Source of the DNA: Microbacterium capsulatum
GTDB taxonomy: Bacteria; Actinomycetota; Actinomycetes; Actinomycetales; Microbacteriaceae
Length of the DNA stretch: 39,870 bases
Assembly (NCBI RefSeq): GCF_030865425.1
Contig: NZ_JAVFCB010000009.1
Coordinates: 171,061-210,930 of the forward strand
Direction of reading: 5' to 3'
Both the position numbers and the translations under genes were made by a program. How positions within the stretch are numbered: position 1 is the first letter of the stretch; the number at the start of each line of letters is the position of its first letter. The notes under the pieces were generated by a model. It had not been told where the DNA came from. It did no database searches and saw only the letters and a list, made by a program, of their open reading frames with translations. Positions 1 to 8,815 of this stretch are shown piece after piece.

Positions 1-127
1 CACCCCGCCCCCCTGCCGGGGGGCCCCACCCCCCGGCCACACCCCTTTGGCGGGGGGTGCCGCGACCAGCGAATCGATTGCAGCCGGAGCACCGAACACG
101 CCGGCCCCAGGCCGCCGGGACACCGAA

Positions 128-159
128 GAGCCCCGGCCCGCGTGAACGGGCCGGGGCTC
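128..159 (-). terminator. Hairpin terminator after the NCS2 permease gene
   Basis: A perfect 12-bp inverted repeat (GAGCCCCGGCCC at 128-139, its complement at 148-159, 8-nt loop) lies 16 bp beyond the permease stop codon. On the minus strand it is followed by only a short TTC, so it is a GC-rich hairpin without a real U-tract, as is common in actinobacteria. Bases 1-127 hold further C/G-rich inverted repeats (around 1-56) but no gene that I can support. Confidence 0.7.
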
Positions 160-174
160 CCCGGAGGTCTCGAC

Positions 175-1689
175 CTAATGGCCGAGCAGCTGCTCCACCG
201 GGCCGCGCACGAAGTACAGCGCGAAGCCGAGGGCGACCACCCACATCAGCCAGTGCACCTTGCGGGCGCGGCCGGAGAGGGCGTTGATGAGCGCCCAGGA
301 GATGAAGCCGACGCCGATGCCGTTGGCGATCGAGTACGTCAGCGGCATCGTCACGATCGTGAGGAACGCCGGCAGGGCGACGGCGAACTTGTCGAACTTG
401 ATCTCGCGGATCTGCGCCATCATCATCGCGCCGACGACGACCAGGGCGGCCGAGCCGACCTCGATCGGCACCACCAGGGTCAGCGGCGTCACGAACATCG
501 ACAGCAGGAACAGGGCGCCGACCACGAGCGAGGCGAGACCGGTGCGCGCACCCTCGCCGATGCCCGAGGCGCTGTCGACGTAGACCGTGTTCGACGAGGT
601 CGAGGTCACGCCTCCCGCGACGGCGCCGAAGCCCTCGACGACGAACGCGGAGCGCAGCCGCGGGAACGTGCCGTCCTTGTAGGCCAGGCCGGCGTTCTTG
701 GCGAGGCCCGTCATCGTCCCCATCGCGTCGAAGAAGTTCGAGAACACGAGGGTGAAGACGAGCATCGTCGCCGACAGGGCGCCGATCCGGCCGAAGGCGC
801 CGAACAGGTCGAACTGCCCCACCAGGCCGAAGTCGGGGATCGTCACCCACGATGTCGGCAGCTGCGGGATCGTCATGTGCCAGCCGTTCGGGTCCTTGAA
901 CGACGGACCGAGGTGCAGCACCGCCTGCGCGATGAGCGCCACGACCGTGGTCGCCACGATCCCGATCAGGATGCCGCCCGGCACCTTGCGCGCCACCAGG
1001 ATCCCGATCACCACCACGCCCAGCAGGAAGATGAGCGTCGGCACCGAAGTGATGGATCCGCCCTCGCCCAGCTGCACCGGCGGGCCGCCCTGCGTGCGGT
1101 TCACGAAGCCGGAGTCCACGAAGCCGATGAAGGCGATGAACAGGCCGATGCCGACCGTGATCGCCGCCTTCAGCGGCTGCGGCACGGCATGGAAGATCGC
1201 GGTCCGGATGCCCGTGGCTCCGAAGAGCACGATGAGCACGCCGTTGATCACGACGAGACCCATGGCCTCCTGCCAGGTCACCTGGCCGACGACCGACACG
1301 GCGAGGAAGGAGTTGATGCCGAGGCCCGCGGCCAGCGCGAACGGCAGCCGGGCGATCACGCCGAACAGGATCGTCATGACACCGGCGGTGAGGCCGGTGG
1401 CGGCGCCGATCTGCGCGGCGTGGAGGGCATGGCCCACGACATCCTTCGTGCCGCCGAGGATCAGCGGGTTGAGGATCACGATGTAGGCCATCGTGACGAA
1501 GGTCACGATGCCACCGCGGATCTCGCGCCCGAAGGTCGAGCCGCGGCGGGTGATCTCGAAGAAACGGTCGAACGCGTTCCGGGGCTCGGCGTCGACGGTC
1601 GTGCTCGTGCCGGTCTTCAGAGGGGGCAGGGTCTCCGCGCTGCGGGAGAACGGCGAGGAGGCGTCGCCGTCGGGAGTGTGTGACGTCAT
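175..1689 (-). CDS. NCS2-family (AzgA-like) purine permease
   Basis: Integral membrane transporter of 504 aa, probably importing hypoxanthine, adenine or guanine by proton symport. Motifs typical of the AzgA-like branch are visible: GIVTFVTMAYIVILNP near residues 58-73, an AAGLGINSF segment, VFSNFFDAMGTMTGLA in the middle, and STSSNTVYVDSASGIGEGARTG after it. About a dozen hydrophobic segments are spread along its length. The start is ATG at 1689, preceded by GAAGGA at 8 nt; the open frame runs on upstream but that part overlaps guaD. It lies 25 bp downstream of guaD on the same strand, so uptake and deamination of guanine are probably co-transcribed. The exact purine cannot be told from sequence alone. 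Confidence 0.93.
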   Translation of the reverse strand: MTSHTPDGDASSPFSRSAETLPPLKTGTSTTVDAEPRNAFDRFFEITRRGSTFGREIRGGIVTFVTMAYIVILNPLILGGTKDVVGHALHAAQIGAATGLTAGVMTILFGVIARLPFALAAGLGINSFLAVSVVGQVTWQEAMGLVVINGVLIVLFGATGIRTAIFHAVPQPLKAAITVGIGLFIAFIGFVDSGFVNRTQGGPPVQLGEGGSITSVPTLIFLLGVVVIGILVARKVPGGILIGIVATTVVALIAQAVLHLGPSFKDPNGWHMTIPQLPTSWVTIPDFGLVGQFDLFGAFGRIGALSATMLVFTLVFSNFFDAMGTMTGLAKNAGLAYKDGTFPRLRSAFVVEGFGAVAGGVTSTSSNTVYVDSASGIGEGARTGLASLVVGALFLLSMFVTPLTLVVPIEVGSAALVVVGAMMMAQIREIKFDKFAVALPAFLTIVTMPLTYSIANGIGVGFISWALINALSGRARKVHWLMWVVALGFALYFVRGPVEQLLGH

Positions 1690-1714
1690 CGTCAGATTCC
1701 TTCGGAGATTCGCG

Positions 1715-2224
1715 TCAGTACTCGACGCGGGAGGTGTTGAGGTTCCACTCGGTGAAGGGCGCGACGCGCTCCTCGGCCGGCAGAGAGATGTCGGAGACGG
1801 GCATGATCGCCCGGTCCTCGGGGCCGCCCTCGAAGTAGCGGTAGAACACCGCGTCGTCGAAGCCGGCGTCGGCCGCGTCGTGACGGTCGGCCGCGAAGTA
1901 CACGCGGTCGATCCGCGCCCACAGCGATGTGGCGAGGCACATCGGGCACGGCTCGCAGCTCGTGTAAAGCACGGCTCCGGAGAGGTCGAACGTGCCGAGG
2001 CCCTGGCAGGCGTTGCGGATCGCGGTGACCTCGGCGTGCGCGGACGGGTCGAGGTTCGCGGTGACCCGGTTGACGCCTTCGAAGACGCGGCCGTCGGCCG
2101 AGACGACGATGGCGCCGAACGGGCCGCCCGCATTGCGGACGTTGTCCGTGGCCAGGGCTACTGCGCGGGCGAGATACTCGGCAGGCGTCGCCGCGGTGCC
2201 GGGTCCAGGCGCAATGGTGGACAT
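1715..2224 (-). CDS. guaD: Guanine deaminase
   Basis: Cytidine-deaminase-fold zinc enzyme of 169 aa that converts guanine to xanthine and ammonia in the cytoplasm. The zinc site is intact: H63 and catalytic E65 in AHAEVTAIR, and C93/C96 in SCEPCPMC. The whole chain resembles the small Bacillus GuaD type, including DAADAGFDD and a C-terminal RVEY like the KEY ending of that family, which separates it from the tRNA adenosine deaminase TadA. Start ATG at 2224 has AGGGAG close upstream. First gene of a two-gene unit with the purine permease. A leader of up to about 200 bp separates it from the divergent molybdate regulator. Confidence 0.92.
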   Translation of the reverse strand: MSTIAPGPGTAATPAEYLARAVALATDNVRNAGGPFGAIVVSADGRVFEGVNRVTANLDPSAHAEVTAIRNACQGLGTFDLSGAVLYTSCEPCPMCLATSLWARIDRVYFAADRHDAADAGFDDAVFYRYFEGGPEDRAIMPVSDISLPAEERVAPFTEWNLNTSRVEY

Positions 2225-2419
2225 GATGGAGAGCTCCCTTGCTTTCGTCGCAGTGATACGGCTTCCGGTCGGGCCCGTCAGGCCGTCCCTCGAGATATAC
2301 GTCGAACCGCTAGGTTGTGCTTCTGCCTGCCCGGACGCACTCAGGGGCGTCCAGGCTGGGATCGACTGTAGCCCCGAAGATCCGCACCGTCCACAACTTT
2401 TTTGGAATACCATTTTCGC

Positions 2420-2450
2420 GATGCGGAAGCACTCATAGCGTTTCCGCATC
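2420..2450. promoter_or_regulatory. Inverted-repeat operator before the HTH-TOBE gene
   Basis: GATGCGGAA (2420-2428) and its exact complement TTCCGCATC (2442-2450) are separated by 13 bp. The right arm ends 9 bp before a TATTGT hexamer (2459-2464) that itself ends 7 nt before the ATG at 2472, so the site covers the -35 region of the regulator-modABC promoter. It is probably the binding site of the HTH-TOBE protein (autoregulation and molybdate control) or of a regulator of the divergent guaD; the sequence cannot say which. Confidence 0.6.
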
Positions 2451-2471
2451 TGCGGCGCTATTGTCACGTTC

Positions 2472-2876
2472 ATGACGTATTTTCGGATCCGAGAGGCCGC
2501 CGCGCTCCTCGGGGTCAGCGATGACACGGTCCGCCGCTGGGCCGGCGAGGGGATCCTCACACTCTCCCTGGACGCGAGCGGGCACCAGACCGTCCCCGGC
2601 GCGGAGCTCGCCGAACGGGCGCGGGCTCTCGCCGCGGAACCGGGCGAGGGCGACCAGGTGCTGCGCAGCGCGCGGAACCGGTTCGTCGGCCTGGTCACGA
2701 GCGTGCGCGTCGACGGGCTGATGGCCCAGGTCGAGCTGCAGAGCGGCCCGCACCGGATCGTCTCGCTGATGACCGCCGAGGCCGCCGACGAGCTGGGCCT
2801 CGAGGTCGGCAGCAAGGCCGTCGCCGTCGCCAAGGCCACCATGATGATCATCGAGACCGAGCGGGCGTCGTCATGA
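2472..2876 (+). CDS. HTH-TOBE molybdate-responsive regulator
   Basis: A 134-aa protein. Residues 1-30 form an excisionase/MerR-like winged helix (FRIREAAALLGVSDDTVRRWAGEGIL). Residues about 68-132 form a molbindin/TOBE domain (SARNRFVGLVTSVRVDG ... VGSKAVAVAKATMMII), which in this family binds molybdate. Such proteins head molybdate loci in actinobacteria in place of classical ModE. It overlaps modA by 4 bp (ATGA), so it is translationally coupled to the transporter. A TATTGT hexamer 7 nt before the ATG suggests a leaderless mRNA. It could be a molybdate-binding protein rather than a repressor; the HTH favours regulation. Confidence 0.85.
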   Translation: MTYFRIREAAALLGVSDDTVRRWAGEGILTLSLDASGHQTVPGAELAERARALAAEPGEGDQVLRSARNRFVGLVTSVRVDGLMAQVELQSGPHRIVSLMTAEAADELGLEVGSKAVAVAKATMMIIETERASS

Positions 2877-3676
2877 TCCGCCGCTCCCTCTCCGTCGCCG
2901 CCACGGTCCTCGCCGCCGCGCTCGCCCTCACCGCCTGCTCGGGCGGCCCCTCGACCACGGCGTCGACGTCGGCCTCGCCGACGAGCACGAAGGCCGCGCT
3001 GAGCGGCGATCTGACCGTGTTCGCCGCCGCGTCGCTGAGCGGCGCGTTCGCGAAGATCAGCACCGCGTTCGAGGCCGAGAACCCGGGCGTGCACGTCCGG
3101 CCGATCACCTACGACGGGTCCTCGGTGCTCGCGACCCAGATCATCGCCGGCGCCCCGGTCGACGTGTTCGCGTCGGCCGATCAGAAGAACATGGACAAGG
3201 TCGCCCAGGCCGGGCTCGCGCCCGACGCGACCGTGTTCACGACGAACGTCCTGCAGATCGCCGTCGCGGCCGGCAACCCGCACCACGTCAAGGATCTGCG
3301 CGCGCTCGCCGACCCTGCACTGAAGGTCGTGCTGTGCGCCCCGGCGGTCCCCTGCGGAAGCGCGGCGAAGACCCTGCTCGATGCCGCCGGCGTCGCCCTC
3401 ACACCCGCGAGCGAGGAGCAGAACGTGACCGCCGTGCTGGCGAAGGTGAAGTCCGGGGAGGCCGACGCCGGGCTCGTCTACACGACCGACGTGAAGGCCG
3501 CGGGCACCGCCGTGACCGGGGTCGCCATCCCGGGCGCCGACAAGGCGACGAACGCGTATCCGATCGCGGTCGTGAAGGGGGCGCAGAACCCCGCGGCCGC
3601 GGCCGCGTTCGTCGCGTTCGTGCACTCCGCGGCGGCGCAGCGGATCCTCGAGGAGCTCGGATTCGGGGCGCCGTGA
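2873..3676 (+). CDS. modA: Molybdate ABC transporter substrate-binding lipoprotein
   Basis: Extracytoplasmic molybdate/tungstate-binding protein of 267 aa. The N-terminus is a lipoprotein signal peptide (MIRRSLSV, hydrophobic stretch, lipobox LTAC with Cys22), then a Ser/Thr-rich linker. The mature part carries family hallmarks: LTVFAAASLSGAF near residue 46, DGSSVLATQI, GAPVDVFASAD, and the later AGLVYTTDV. Start ATG overlaps the stop of the regulator gene; the stop overlaps the GTG of modB. It delivers oxyanion to ModB-ModC. Confidence 0.95.
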   Translation: MIRRSLSVAATVLAAALALTACSGGPSTTASTSASPTSTKAALSGDLTVFAAASLSGAFAKISTAFEAENPGVHVRPITYDGSSVLATQIIAGAPVDVFASADQKNMDKVAQAGLAPDATVFTTNVLQIAVAAGNPHHVKDLRALADPALKVVLCAPAVPCGSAAKTLLDAAGVALTPASEEQNVTAVLAKVKSGEADAGLVYTTDVKAAGTAVTGVAIPGADKATNAYPIAVVKGAQNPAAAAAFVAFVHSAAAQRILEELGFGAP

Positions 3677-4509
3677 CCGACGAGGGGCCCGAGGAAGGAC
3701 CGAGACTCCGTCCGGCGCGTGCGGAGCGGCTGCCGGTGTGGCTGCTGATCCCGGCCGGGATCGCGGTGCTCCTGCTCGTGCTGCCCTTCGGAGCGCTGCT
3801 CGCCCGGCTGGACTGGGCGACGGTGCCCGCCGCGATCGCCTCGCCCGAGGCACTGCAGGCGCTGGGGCTGTCGCTGGAGACCGCCGCCATCGCGACCGCG
3901 CTGTGCGCCGTGCTCGGCATCCCGCTCGCGCTGCTCATCGCGCGCAGCCCCGGGTGGCTCGCCGCCGTGCTGCGCACGCTCACCACGCTGCCGCTCGTGC
4001 TGCCGCCACTCGTCGGCGGCATCGCGCTGCTCGCCCTCCTCGGCCGCAACGGGCTGCTCGGCGGGGCGCTCGCGGTCGCCGGGATCCGGATCCCGTTCAC
4101 GACCGCGGCGGTGGTCATCGCTCAGACGTTCGTCGCGCTGCCGTTCCTGGTGATCTCGGTCGAGGGCGCCCTGCGCGCGATCGGCACCGACCACGAGCGC
4201 GTCGCCGCAGGCCTCGGTGCGGGGCGCTTCACGGTGTTCCGCCGGGTCACGCTGCCGCTCGCCGCGCCGGGACTGGTTGCGGGGACGGTGCTCTGCTTCG
4301 CCCGCGCGCTCGGCGAGTTCGGCGCGACGGCTCTGTTCGCCGGCAACTCGGCGGGCATCACCCGGACCATGCCGCTCGCGATCTACACGGCTTTCAACGG
4401 CGCCGGCGTGCAGGAGGACACGGCGATCGCCCTGTCGCTGCTGCTGATCCTCGTCGCGATCGCCGTCCTCCTGCTCGTGCGCGGTTGGCGGGCGGGGGCC
4501 GTGCGATGA
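3673..4509 (+). CDS. modB: Molybdate ABC transporter permease
   Basis: Inner-membrane permease of 278 aa. GTG at 3673 overlaps the modA stop (GTGA); upstream in-frame codons lie inside modA and are not used. About six hydrophobic segments are seen, with the EAA-type loop AAGLGAGRFTVFRRVTLPLAAPGL (around residues 176-199) that docks on ModC, followed by ALGEFGATALFAGN, a strong ModB signature. Stop overlaps the ATG of modC. Confidence 0.95.
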   Translation: MTDEGPEEGPRLRPARAERLPVWLLIPAGIAVLLLVLPFGALLARLDWATVPAAIASPEALQALGLSLETAAIATALCAVLGIPLALLIARSPGWLAAVLRTLTTLPLVLPPLVGGIALLALLGRNGLLGGALAVAGIRIPFTTAAVVIAQTFVALPFLVISVEGALRAIGTDHERVAAGLGAGRFTVFRRVTLPLAAPGLVAGTVLCFARALGEFGATALFAGNSAGITRTMPLAIYTAFNGAGVQEDTAIALSLLLILVAIAVLLLVRGWRAGAVR

Positions 4510-5678
4510 GCGAGCGCCCCTTCGCCGGCGGATCGCGCGCGATGTCCGTCGACATCCGGGTCCAGCGGGGCGACTTCACCCTGGAGGCGGCGTTCGAGGT
4601 CGGCGCGGGCGAGATCGTCGCCGTCATCGGGCCGAACGGGTCCGGCAAGTCGACGCTGCTGCACGCGATCGCGGGGCAGATCCCCGCCGCGGGCACCGTC
4701 CGCGTGGGCGGGCGGATCCTGGACGCGCCGGCGATCGCGTCCACAGGGCGGCCCGTCCACCTGCCGCCGGCGCAGCGCCGAGTGGCCCTGCTCGGTCAGC
4801 GGGCGGCGCTGTTCCCGCATCTGTCCGTGCGGGAGAACGTCGAGTTCGGGCCGCGCGCGCAGGGGGTGCCGCGCGGCGAGGCCCGGCGCACCGCCGCGCG
4901 CTGGCTCGAGGAGGTCGGGCTCGGCGGGCTCGCCGCACGCCGGCCCGCGGCCCTGTCCGGCGGCCAGCAGCAGCGGGTCGCGCTCGCCCGAGCCCTCGCA
5001 TCCGCACCCGACGCCCTGCTGCTCGACGAACCGTTCGCGGCTCTCGATGCGCAGACGGCCGGTCAGGCCCGTCGCCTCATCGCCGCCCAGCGCACGGCCC
5101 GAGACGGACAGCAGGACCCCGCGCAGGATCCGGGCCGGAGCACCGCGATCCCGATCCTGCTCGTGACCCACGACCCGATGGACGCGCTCATCCTCGCCTC
5201 GCGGACCGTGGTGCTGCACGACGGATCGGTGGCGCAGGAGGGCCGCACGGCCGAGGTGCTCGGCCACCCGCGGTCGGACTTCGTCGCCGCGGTCGCGGGC
5301 GTCAACCGGCTCACGGTCGTCGGGGAGGGCCGGCACCTGCGTCCGACCGATGGGCGTGCGAGCGGACTCGGCTTCCACGGGACCGCGGGGCTCGGCGACG
5401 GCGAGCGCGGCAGCGTCGTGTTCGCGCCGGGATCCGTGCGGGTGCACGCCCTGCCCGACGACCCGGGCGCCGTGGTCGGCCGCCCGAACCACTGGATGGG
5501 CTCGGTCGCCCAGCTGGAGCCCGTGCCCGGCGGGATCCGGCTGTTCACGGCCGAGCAGCCGGGCATCGCGGTGGACTGCCCGTCGACCGTCGCGGTCGCC
5601 GTCGGCCTGCGCCCGGGGCTGCGGCTCGCATTCTCCGTCGCCGCGGAGGACGTGTCCGTGCGTCCGGACGATCACTGA
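4506..5678 (+). CDS. modC: Molybdate ABC transporter ATPase
   Basis: Cytoplasmic ATPase of 390 aa that drives ModAB. Walker A GPNGSGKST spans residues 42-50, the signature LSGGQQQRVALARAL lies near 150, Walker B LLLDEPFAALD near 173, and the switch histidine sits in LLVTHDP near 220. Between Walker B and the H-loop there is an extra hydrophilic stretch rich in Q, D and P. The C-terminal part (about 270-390) matches a Mop/TOBE-like regulatory domain but is divergent. ATG at 4506 overlaps the modB stop; a second ATG 12 codons in (MSVDIRV) is a possible alternative start. Confidence 0.94.
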   Translation: MSERPFAGGSRAMSVDIRVQRGDFTLEAAFEVGAGEIVAVIGPNGSGKSTLLHAIAGQIPAAGTVRVGGRILDAPAIASTGRPVHLPPAQRRVALLGQRAALFPHLSVRENVEFGPRAQGVPRGEARRTAARWLEEVGLGGLAARRPAALSGGQQQRVALARALASAPDALLLDEPFAALDAQTAGQARRLIAAQRTARDGQQDPAQDPGRSTAIPILLVTHDPMDALILASRTVVLHDGSVAQEGRTAEVLGHPRSDFVAAVAGVNRLTVVGEGRHLRPTDGRASGLGFHGTAGLGDGERGSVVFAPGSVRVHALPDDPGAVVGRPNHWMGSVAQLEPVPGGIRLFTAEQPGIAVDCPSTVAVAVGLRPGLRLAFSVAAEDVSVRPDDH

Positions 5679-5746
5679 GAACCTCCCGCGCGGCCCTCGG
5701 GCACCGGATCCGGTGCTACGGTTGACCACTCGAAAGGGGCTGACCG

Positions 5747-6847
5747 ATGTGGATCACGCCGGGTTCGGGGCAGGACGGCGCTTCCGCCGCGCTCCGTGGT
5801 GCCCGGCGTCTGCCCGCGACGGGAGCCCTCGACCGACGTGATCGGCCGCTGCGCGACCTGCGGATCTCGGTGACGGATCGCTGCAACTTCCGTTGCGTGT
5901 ACTGCATGCCACGCGAAGTATTCGGCCGCGATTACGCATTCCTGGATCGGAATGAGCTGCTCACGTTCGAGGAGATCGAGCGGATCTCCTCGGCTGCGCT
6001 GATCCTCGGCGTGCGCAAGCTGCGACTCACCGGGGGCGAGCCGCTGCTGCGGCGCGGGATCGAGGATCTCGTCGCCCGCCTCGCCGCGCTGCGCACCCCG
6101 GACGGCGTCAAGCCCGAGATCGCGCTGACCACGAACGGCTCCGCGCTACGGGTCAAGGCGGAGGCGCTCAAGGCCGCGGGGCTGGACCGTGTGACCGTGT
6201 CGATCGACTCGCTCGACGACGCCCTGTTCCGACGGATGAACGACGTCGAGTTCCCGCTGTCCCGGGTGCTGGACGGGATCGAGGCCGCGCACGAGGCCGG
6301 GCTGCCGGTCAAGCTGAACACCGTCGTCAAGCGCGGCCTGAACGACGGCGAGATCGTCGATCTCGCGGCTCGGTTCCGCGGCACCGGCTACGTGCTGCGC
6401 TTCATCGAGTACATGGATGTCGGCGCCACGAACGGCTGGAGCCTCGACGAGGTCGTGCCGTCCGCGGAGGTGATCGCGAGGATCTCGGCGCGGTTCCCGC
6501 TCGAGCCCATCGCCCCGTCCGCGCCCGGGGAGACCGCGAAACGCTGGCGATACGCGGACGGATCCGGAGAGATCGGCGTGATCTCCTCGGTGACGAACGC
6601 GTTCTGCGGATCCTGCAACCGCGCCCGGCTGTCCACCGAGGGCAGGCTCTTCACCTGCCTGTTCGCGCACGAGGGGCATGACCTGCGGGCGCTGCTGCGC
6701 GGCGGCGCGGACGACGCCCGACTGACCGCGACGCTGGCCTCGATCTGGGGCGCGCGCGACGACCGCTACTCCGAGATCCGGTCGCAGCTCACCCCCGAGC
6801 TGCGCGCCGATCGCGACCGCATCGAGATGAGCTACATCGGCGGCTGA
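5747..6847 (+). CDS. moaA: GTP 3',8-cyclase (radical SAM), molybdenum cofactor step 1
   Basis: Radical SAM enzyme of 366 aa converting GTP to 3',8-cyclo-GTP. The N-terminal cluster motif is CNFRCVYC (C46, C50, C53). The second 4Fe-4S cluster uses C287, C290 and C304 in the CX2CX13C arrangement. [14 protein letters not shown] and the C-terminal GG needed for activity are present. Start ATG at 5747 has AAAGGGG about 9 nt upstream. A 68-bp gap after modC contains a TACGGT hexamer, so moaA may have its own promoter as well as read-through from modABC. The first 30 residues before the barrel are longer than usual and low in conservation. Confidence 0.96.
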   Translation: MWITPGSGQDGASAALRGARRLPATGALDRRDRPLRDLRISVTDRCNFRCVYCMPREVFGRDYAFLDRNELLTFEEIERISSAALILGVRKLRLTGGEPLLRRGIEDLVARLAALRTPDGVKPEIALTTNGSALRVKAEALKAAGLDRVTVSIDSLDDALFRRMNDVEFPLSRVLDGIEAAHEAGLPVKLNTVVKRGLNDGEIVDLAARFRGTGYVLRFIEYMDVGATNGWSLDEVVPSAEVIARISARFPLEPIAPSAPGETAKRWRYADGSGEIGVISSVTNAFCGSCNRARLSTEGRLFTCLFAHEGHDLRALLRGGADDARLTATLASIWGARDDRYSEIRSQLTPELRADRDRIEMSYIGG

Positions 6848-6856
6848 CGGTCCACA

Positions 6857-7145
6857 GGGTCGTTGAGCGAGCACCGAGCGCCGCGAGGAGCGAGACGAAA
6901 CGCGGTGGGCCTCCGGACCGATCGCGGTTCGCTCGCCGGGGCCGCCGCGTTTCGTCTCGGTCGGCTTCGCCGCCCTCGCTCAACGACCCCGATACCGCCC
7001 TCGCTCGACGACCCCGATACCGCCTCGCTCAACGACCCCGATAGGGTCCTCGCTCGACGACCCGGATACCGCCTTCGCTCGACGACGCCGATACCGCCCT
7101 CGCTCGATGACCCCGATAGGGTCCTCGCTCAACGACCCCGATAGA
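6857..7145. repeat. Hairpin element plus 7-unit, 25-bp tandem array
   Basis: This 300-bp space between the convergent moaA and moaE has no gene. GGGTCGTTGAGCGAG (6857-6871) pairs with its exact complement at 6975-6989. Inside that, CGAGACGAAACGCGG (6891-6905) pairs with 6945-6959. From 6975 the right arm is repeated seven times as CTCGCTCRACGACCCCGATA units with starts at 6975, 7000, 7024, 7049, 7074, 7099 and 7124, a period of 24-25 bp. Same family as the elements at 10799, 17503 and 22701. It may also serve as a bidirectional terminator. Confidence 0.9.
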
Positions 7146-7148
7146 GGG

Positions 7149-7556
7149 TCAGAGCCCGACCCACTCCGAGACGCCGTCCTCGTAGTGCTGGCGCTTCCAG
7201 ATGGGCACACCGCGCTTGATCTCCTCGACGAGCTGCTCGCACGCCGCGAAGGCCTCGGCCCTGTGCCCGCCCGACGCGGCCGCGTACAGCGCCACGTCGC
7301 CGATCCGCAAGTCGCCCACCCGATGCGCGGCAGCGACCCGCAGCCCGGTCTCGGCGCCGACCCGGTCCACGATCTCGCGGAGGAACCGCTCGGCGTCGGG
7401 GTGCGCACGGTAGTCCAGAGAGCGGACGGCCTGGCCGCCGTCGTGATCGCGCACCACCCCGCAGAACGTGACGACCGCGCCGTGCGCGGCATCGCCCACC
7501 GCGTCGCGCACCACGGCCTCGTCCAGCGGCTCCTCGGTGATGATCGCCACCGTCAT
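7149..7556 (-). CDS. moaE: Molybdopterin synthase catalytic subunit
   Basis: Large subunit of molybdopterin synthase, 135 aa, which inserts two sulfurs from thiocarboxylated MoaD into cyclic pyranopterin monophosphate. Conserved segments are GAVVTFCGVVRDHDGG, LDYRAHP, the HRVGDLRIGDVAL strand, and VPIWKRQHYEDG with the catalytic lysine. The ATG overlaps the stop of the moeZ-like gene by 4 bp. The array that ends at 7145 begins right after its stop codon. Confidence 0.95.
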   Translation of the reverse strand: MTVAIITEEPLDEAVVRDAVGDAAHGAVVTFCGVVRDHDGGQAVRSLDYRAHPDAERFLREIVDRVGAETGLRVAAAHRVGDLRIGDVALYAAASGGHRAEAFAACEQLVEEIKRGVPIWKRQHYEDGVSEWVGL

Positions 7557-8719
7557 GCCTGCGCTCCCTCGTCTTCGGCCGTATCGTCGTCGACAACGGC
7601 GCGCGCGCCGGTCTCGATCGCCCCGCCCAGGGCCGCGAACGCGCGGATCCCGCCCGCGAGATAGCGCGCGTCGTAGCCGCGCTCCCGCAGCGCCTTCGCG
7701 GCGCGCCGCGAGCGCGGATCCTTCTCACAGTAGACGACGAGCGGCCCCGCGGCCTGCGGATCCTCCCCGCCCTCCAGGCGGCCGAGCGGCAGGGTCTCCG
7801 CCCCGGGGATCCGGCGCAGCGCGACCTCGTCGGGCTCGCGCACGTCGAGCAGCGAGACCTCCTGCCCGTCGCGCAGCAGGCCCAGCAGGTCGGCGGCGGA
7901 CAGGCTCTCGGTCGCGTCGGCGGCGACGCCGCAGAACAGGTCGTAGTCGATGAGCTCGGTCACCGGCCGCGTGCCCTCGGCGCGCTCGAACGGGATCTCC
8001 CGGGTGCGGGCGGTGAGCGCGTCGTAGAACAGCACCCGGCCGATGAGCGGCTCGCCCACCCGCACCAGGAGCTTGATGGCCTCGGTCGCCATGAACGATC
8101 CGATCGCGGTGCACAGCGTCGGCAGCACCCCTCCGAGCTCGCAGGAGAGGACCTCGTCGGCGGCGGGCGGCACGGGGAAGAGGTCGCGGAAGGTCGCCCC
8201 ACGGCGAGACACCCCGACCTGCCCCTGGAAGCGCAGGATCGAGCCCCAGACCAGGGGTTTCCCGGCGATCGACGCCGCGTCGTCGGCGAGGTATCGGGTC
8301 GGGAAGTTGTCGCTGCCGTCGACGAGCAGGTCGTAATCGGCGAGGATCCCGGGGAGATTCGCGGCGACCGCCCGCTCGCGGTACCGATTCACGGTGCAGT
8401 CCGGATCGATCGCGTGCACGGTGTCGGCGAGGGAGTCCACCTTGGCCCGCCCGATGTCGGCGACCCCGTGGCTGAGCTGGCGGTGCAGATTGGACAGCTC
8501 GACGAGATCGTCGTCGATGATCCCGATCGTGCCCACGCCCGCCGCGGCGAGCGCGGGGACCACGGCGCTGCCCAGCCCGCCGGCGCCGATGACCAGCACG
8601 CGGGCGGCGCGCAGCCGCTGCTGTGCAGCCTCGCCGAAGCCCGGCAGCAGAAGCTGCCGGCTGTACCGGGCGATCTGTTCGGGCCCCAGCTCCGGCCCCG
8701 GCTCGACGAGCACGCTCAT
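7553..8719 (-). CDS. moeZ: ThiF/MoeB adenylyltransferase with rhodanese domain (MoeZ type)
   Basis: Activates the MoaD C-terminus by adenylation and transfers sulfur to it; 388 aa. The ThiF/E1 domain covers about residues 15-260 with nucleotide motif GAGGLGSAVVPALAAAGVG and DDDLVELSNLHRQ. SCELGGVLPTLC is the family region around the catalytic cysteine. A C-terminal rhodanese domain follows (LLDVREPDEVALRRIPGA; active-site Cys in VVYCEKDPRSRRAA). I see no CXXC zinc pair. A TACACT hexamer (8726-8731) ends 6 nt before the chosen ATG at 8719, which supports a leaderless start there; an upstream in-frame ATG (MENSAAAK) would add 16 residues. Confidence 0.9.
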   Translation of the reverse strand: MSVLVEPGPELGPEQIARYSRQLLLPGFGEAAQQRLRAARVLVIGAGGLGSAVVPALAAAGVGTIGIIDDDLVELSNLHRQLSHGVADIGRAKVDSLADTVHAIDPDCTVNRYRERAVAANLPGILADYDLLVDGSDNFPTRYLADDAASIAGKPLVWGSILRFQGQVGVSRRGATFRDLFPVPPAADEVLSCELGGVLPTLCTAIGSFMATEAIKLLVRVGEPLIGRVLFYDALTARTREIPFERAEGTRPVTELIDYDLFCGVAADATESLSAADLLGLLRDGQEVSLLDVREPDEVALRRIPGAETLPLGRLEGGEDPQAAGPLVVYCEKDPRSRRAAKALRERGYDARYLAGGIRAFAALGGAIETGARAVVDDDTAEDEGAQA

Positions 8720-8725
8720 AGGATG

Positions 8726-8731
8726 AGTGTA
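8726..8731 (-). promoter_or_regulatory. Putative -10 box for leaderless moeZ-moaE
   Basis: TACACT on the minus strand, six nucleotides before the ATG at 8719. No ribosome binding site is seen upstream of that ATG, so transcription probably starts at the codon itself. It lies in the 96-bp divergent space shared with moaD. Confidence 0.5.
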
Positions 8732-8815
8732 CGCGGACGCACTCTTTGCGGCGGCTGAATTTTCCATCATGCGGGACCTGATTTCCGCGATACGGTCTAT
8801 CGGAAAGGACGGGCG

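Noticed and set aside
142..1683. 513-codon open frame on the plus strand opposite the purine permease
   Set aside because: Extremely Arg/Glu/Asp/His-rich with no hydrophobic core; the opposite strand encodes an intact NCS2 permease.
5679..5746. Molybdenum-cofactor riboswitch before moaA
   Set aside because: The gap is only 68 bp, too short for that RNA, and no multi-stem structure is visible.
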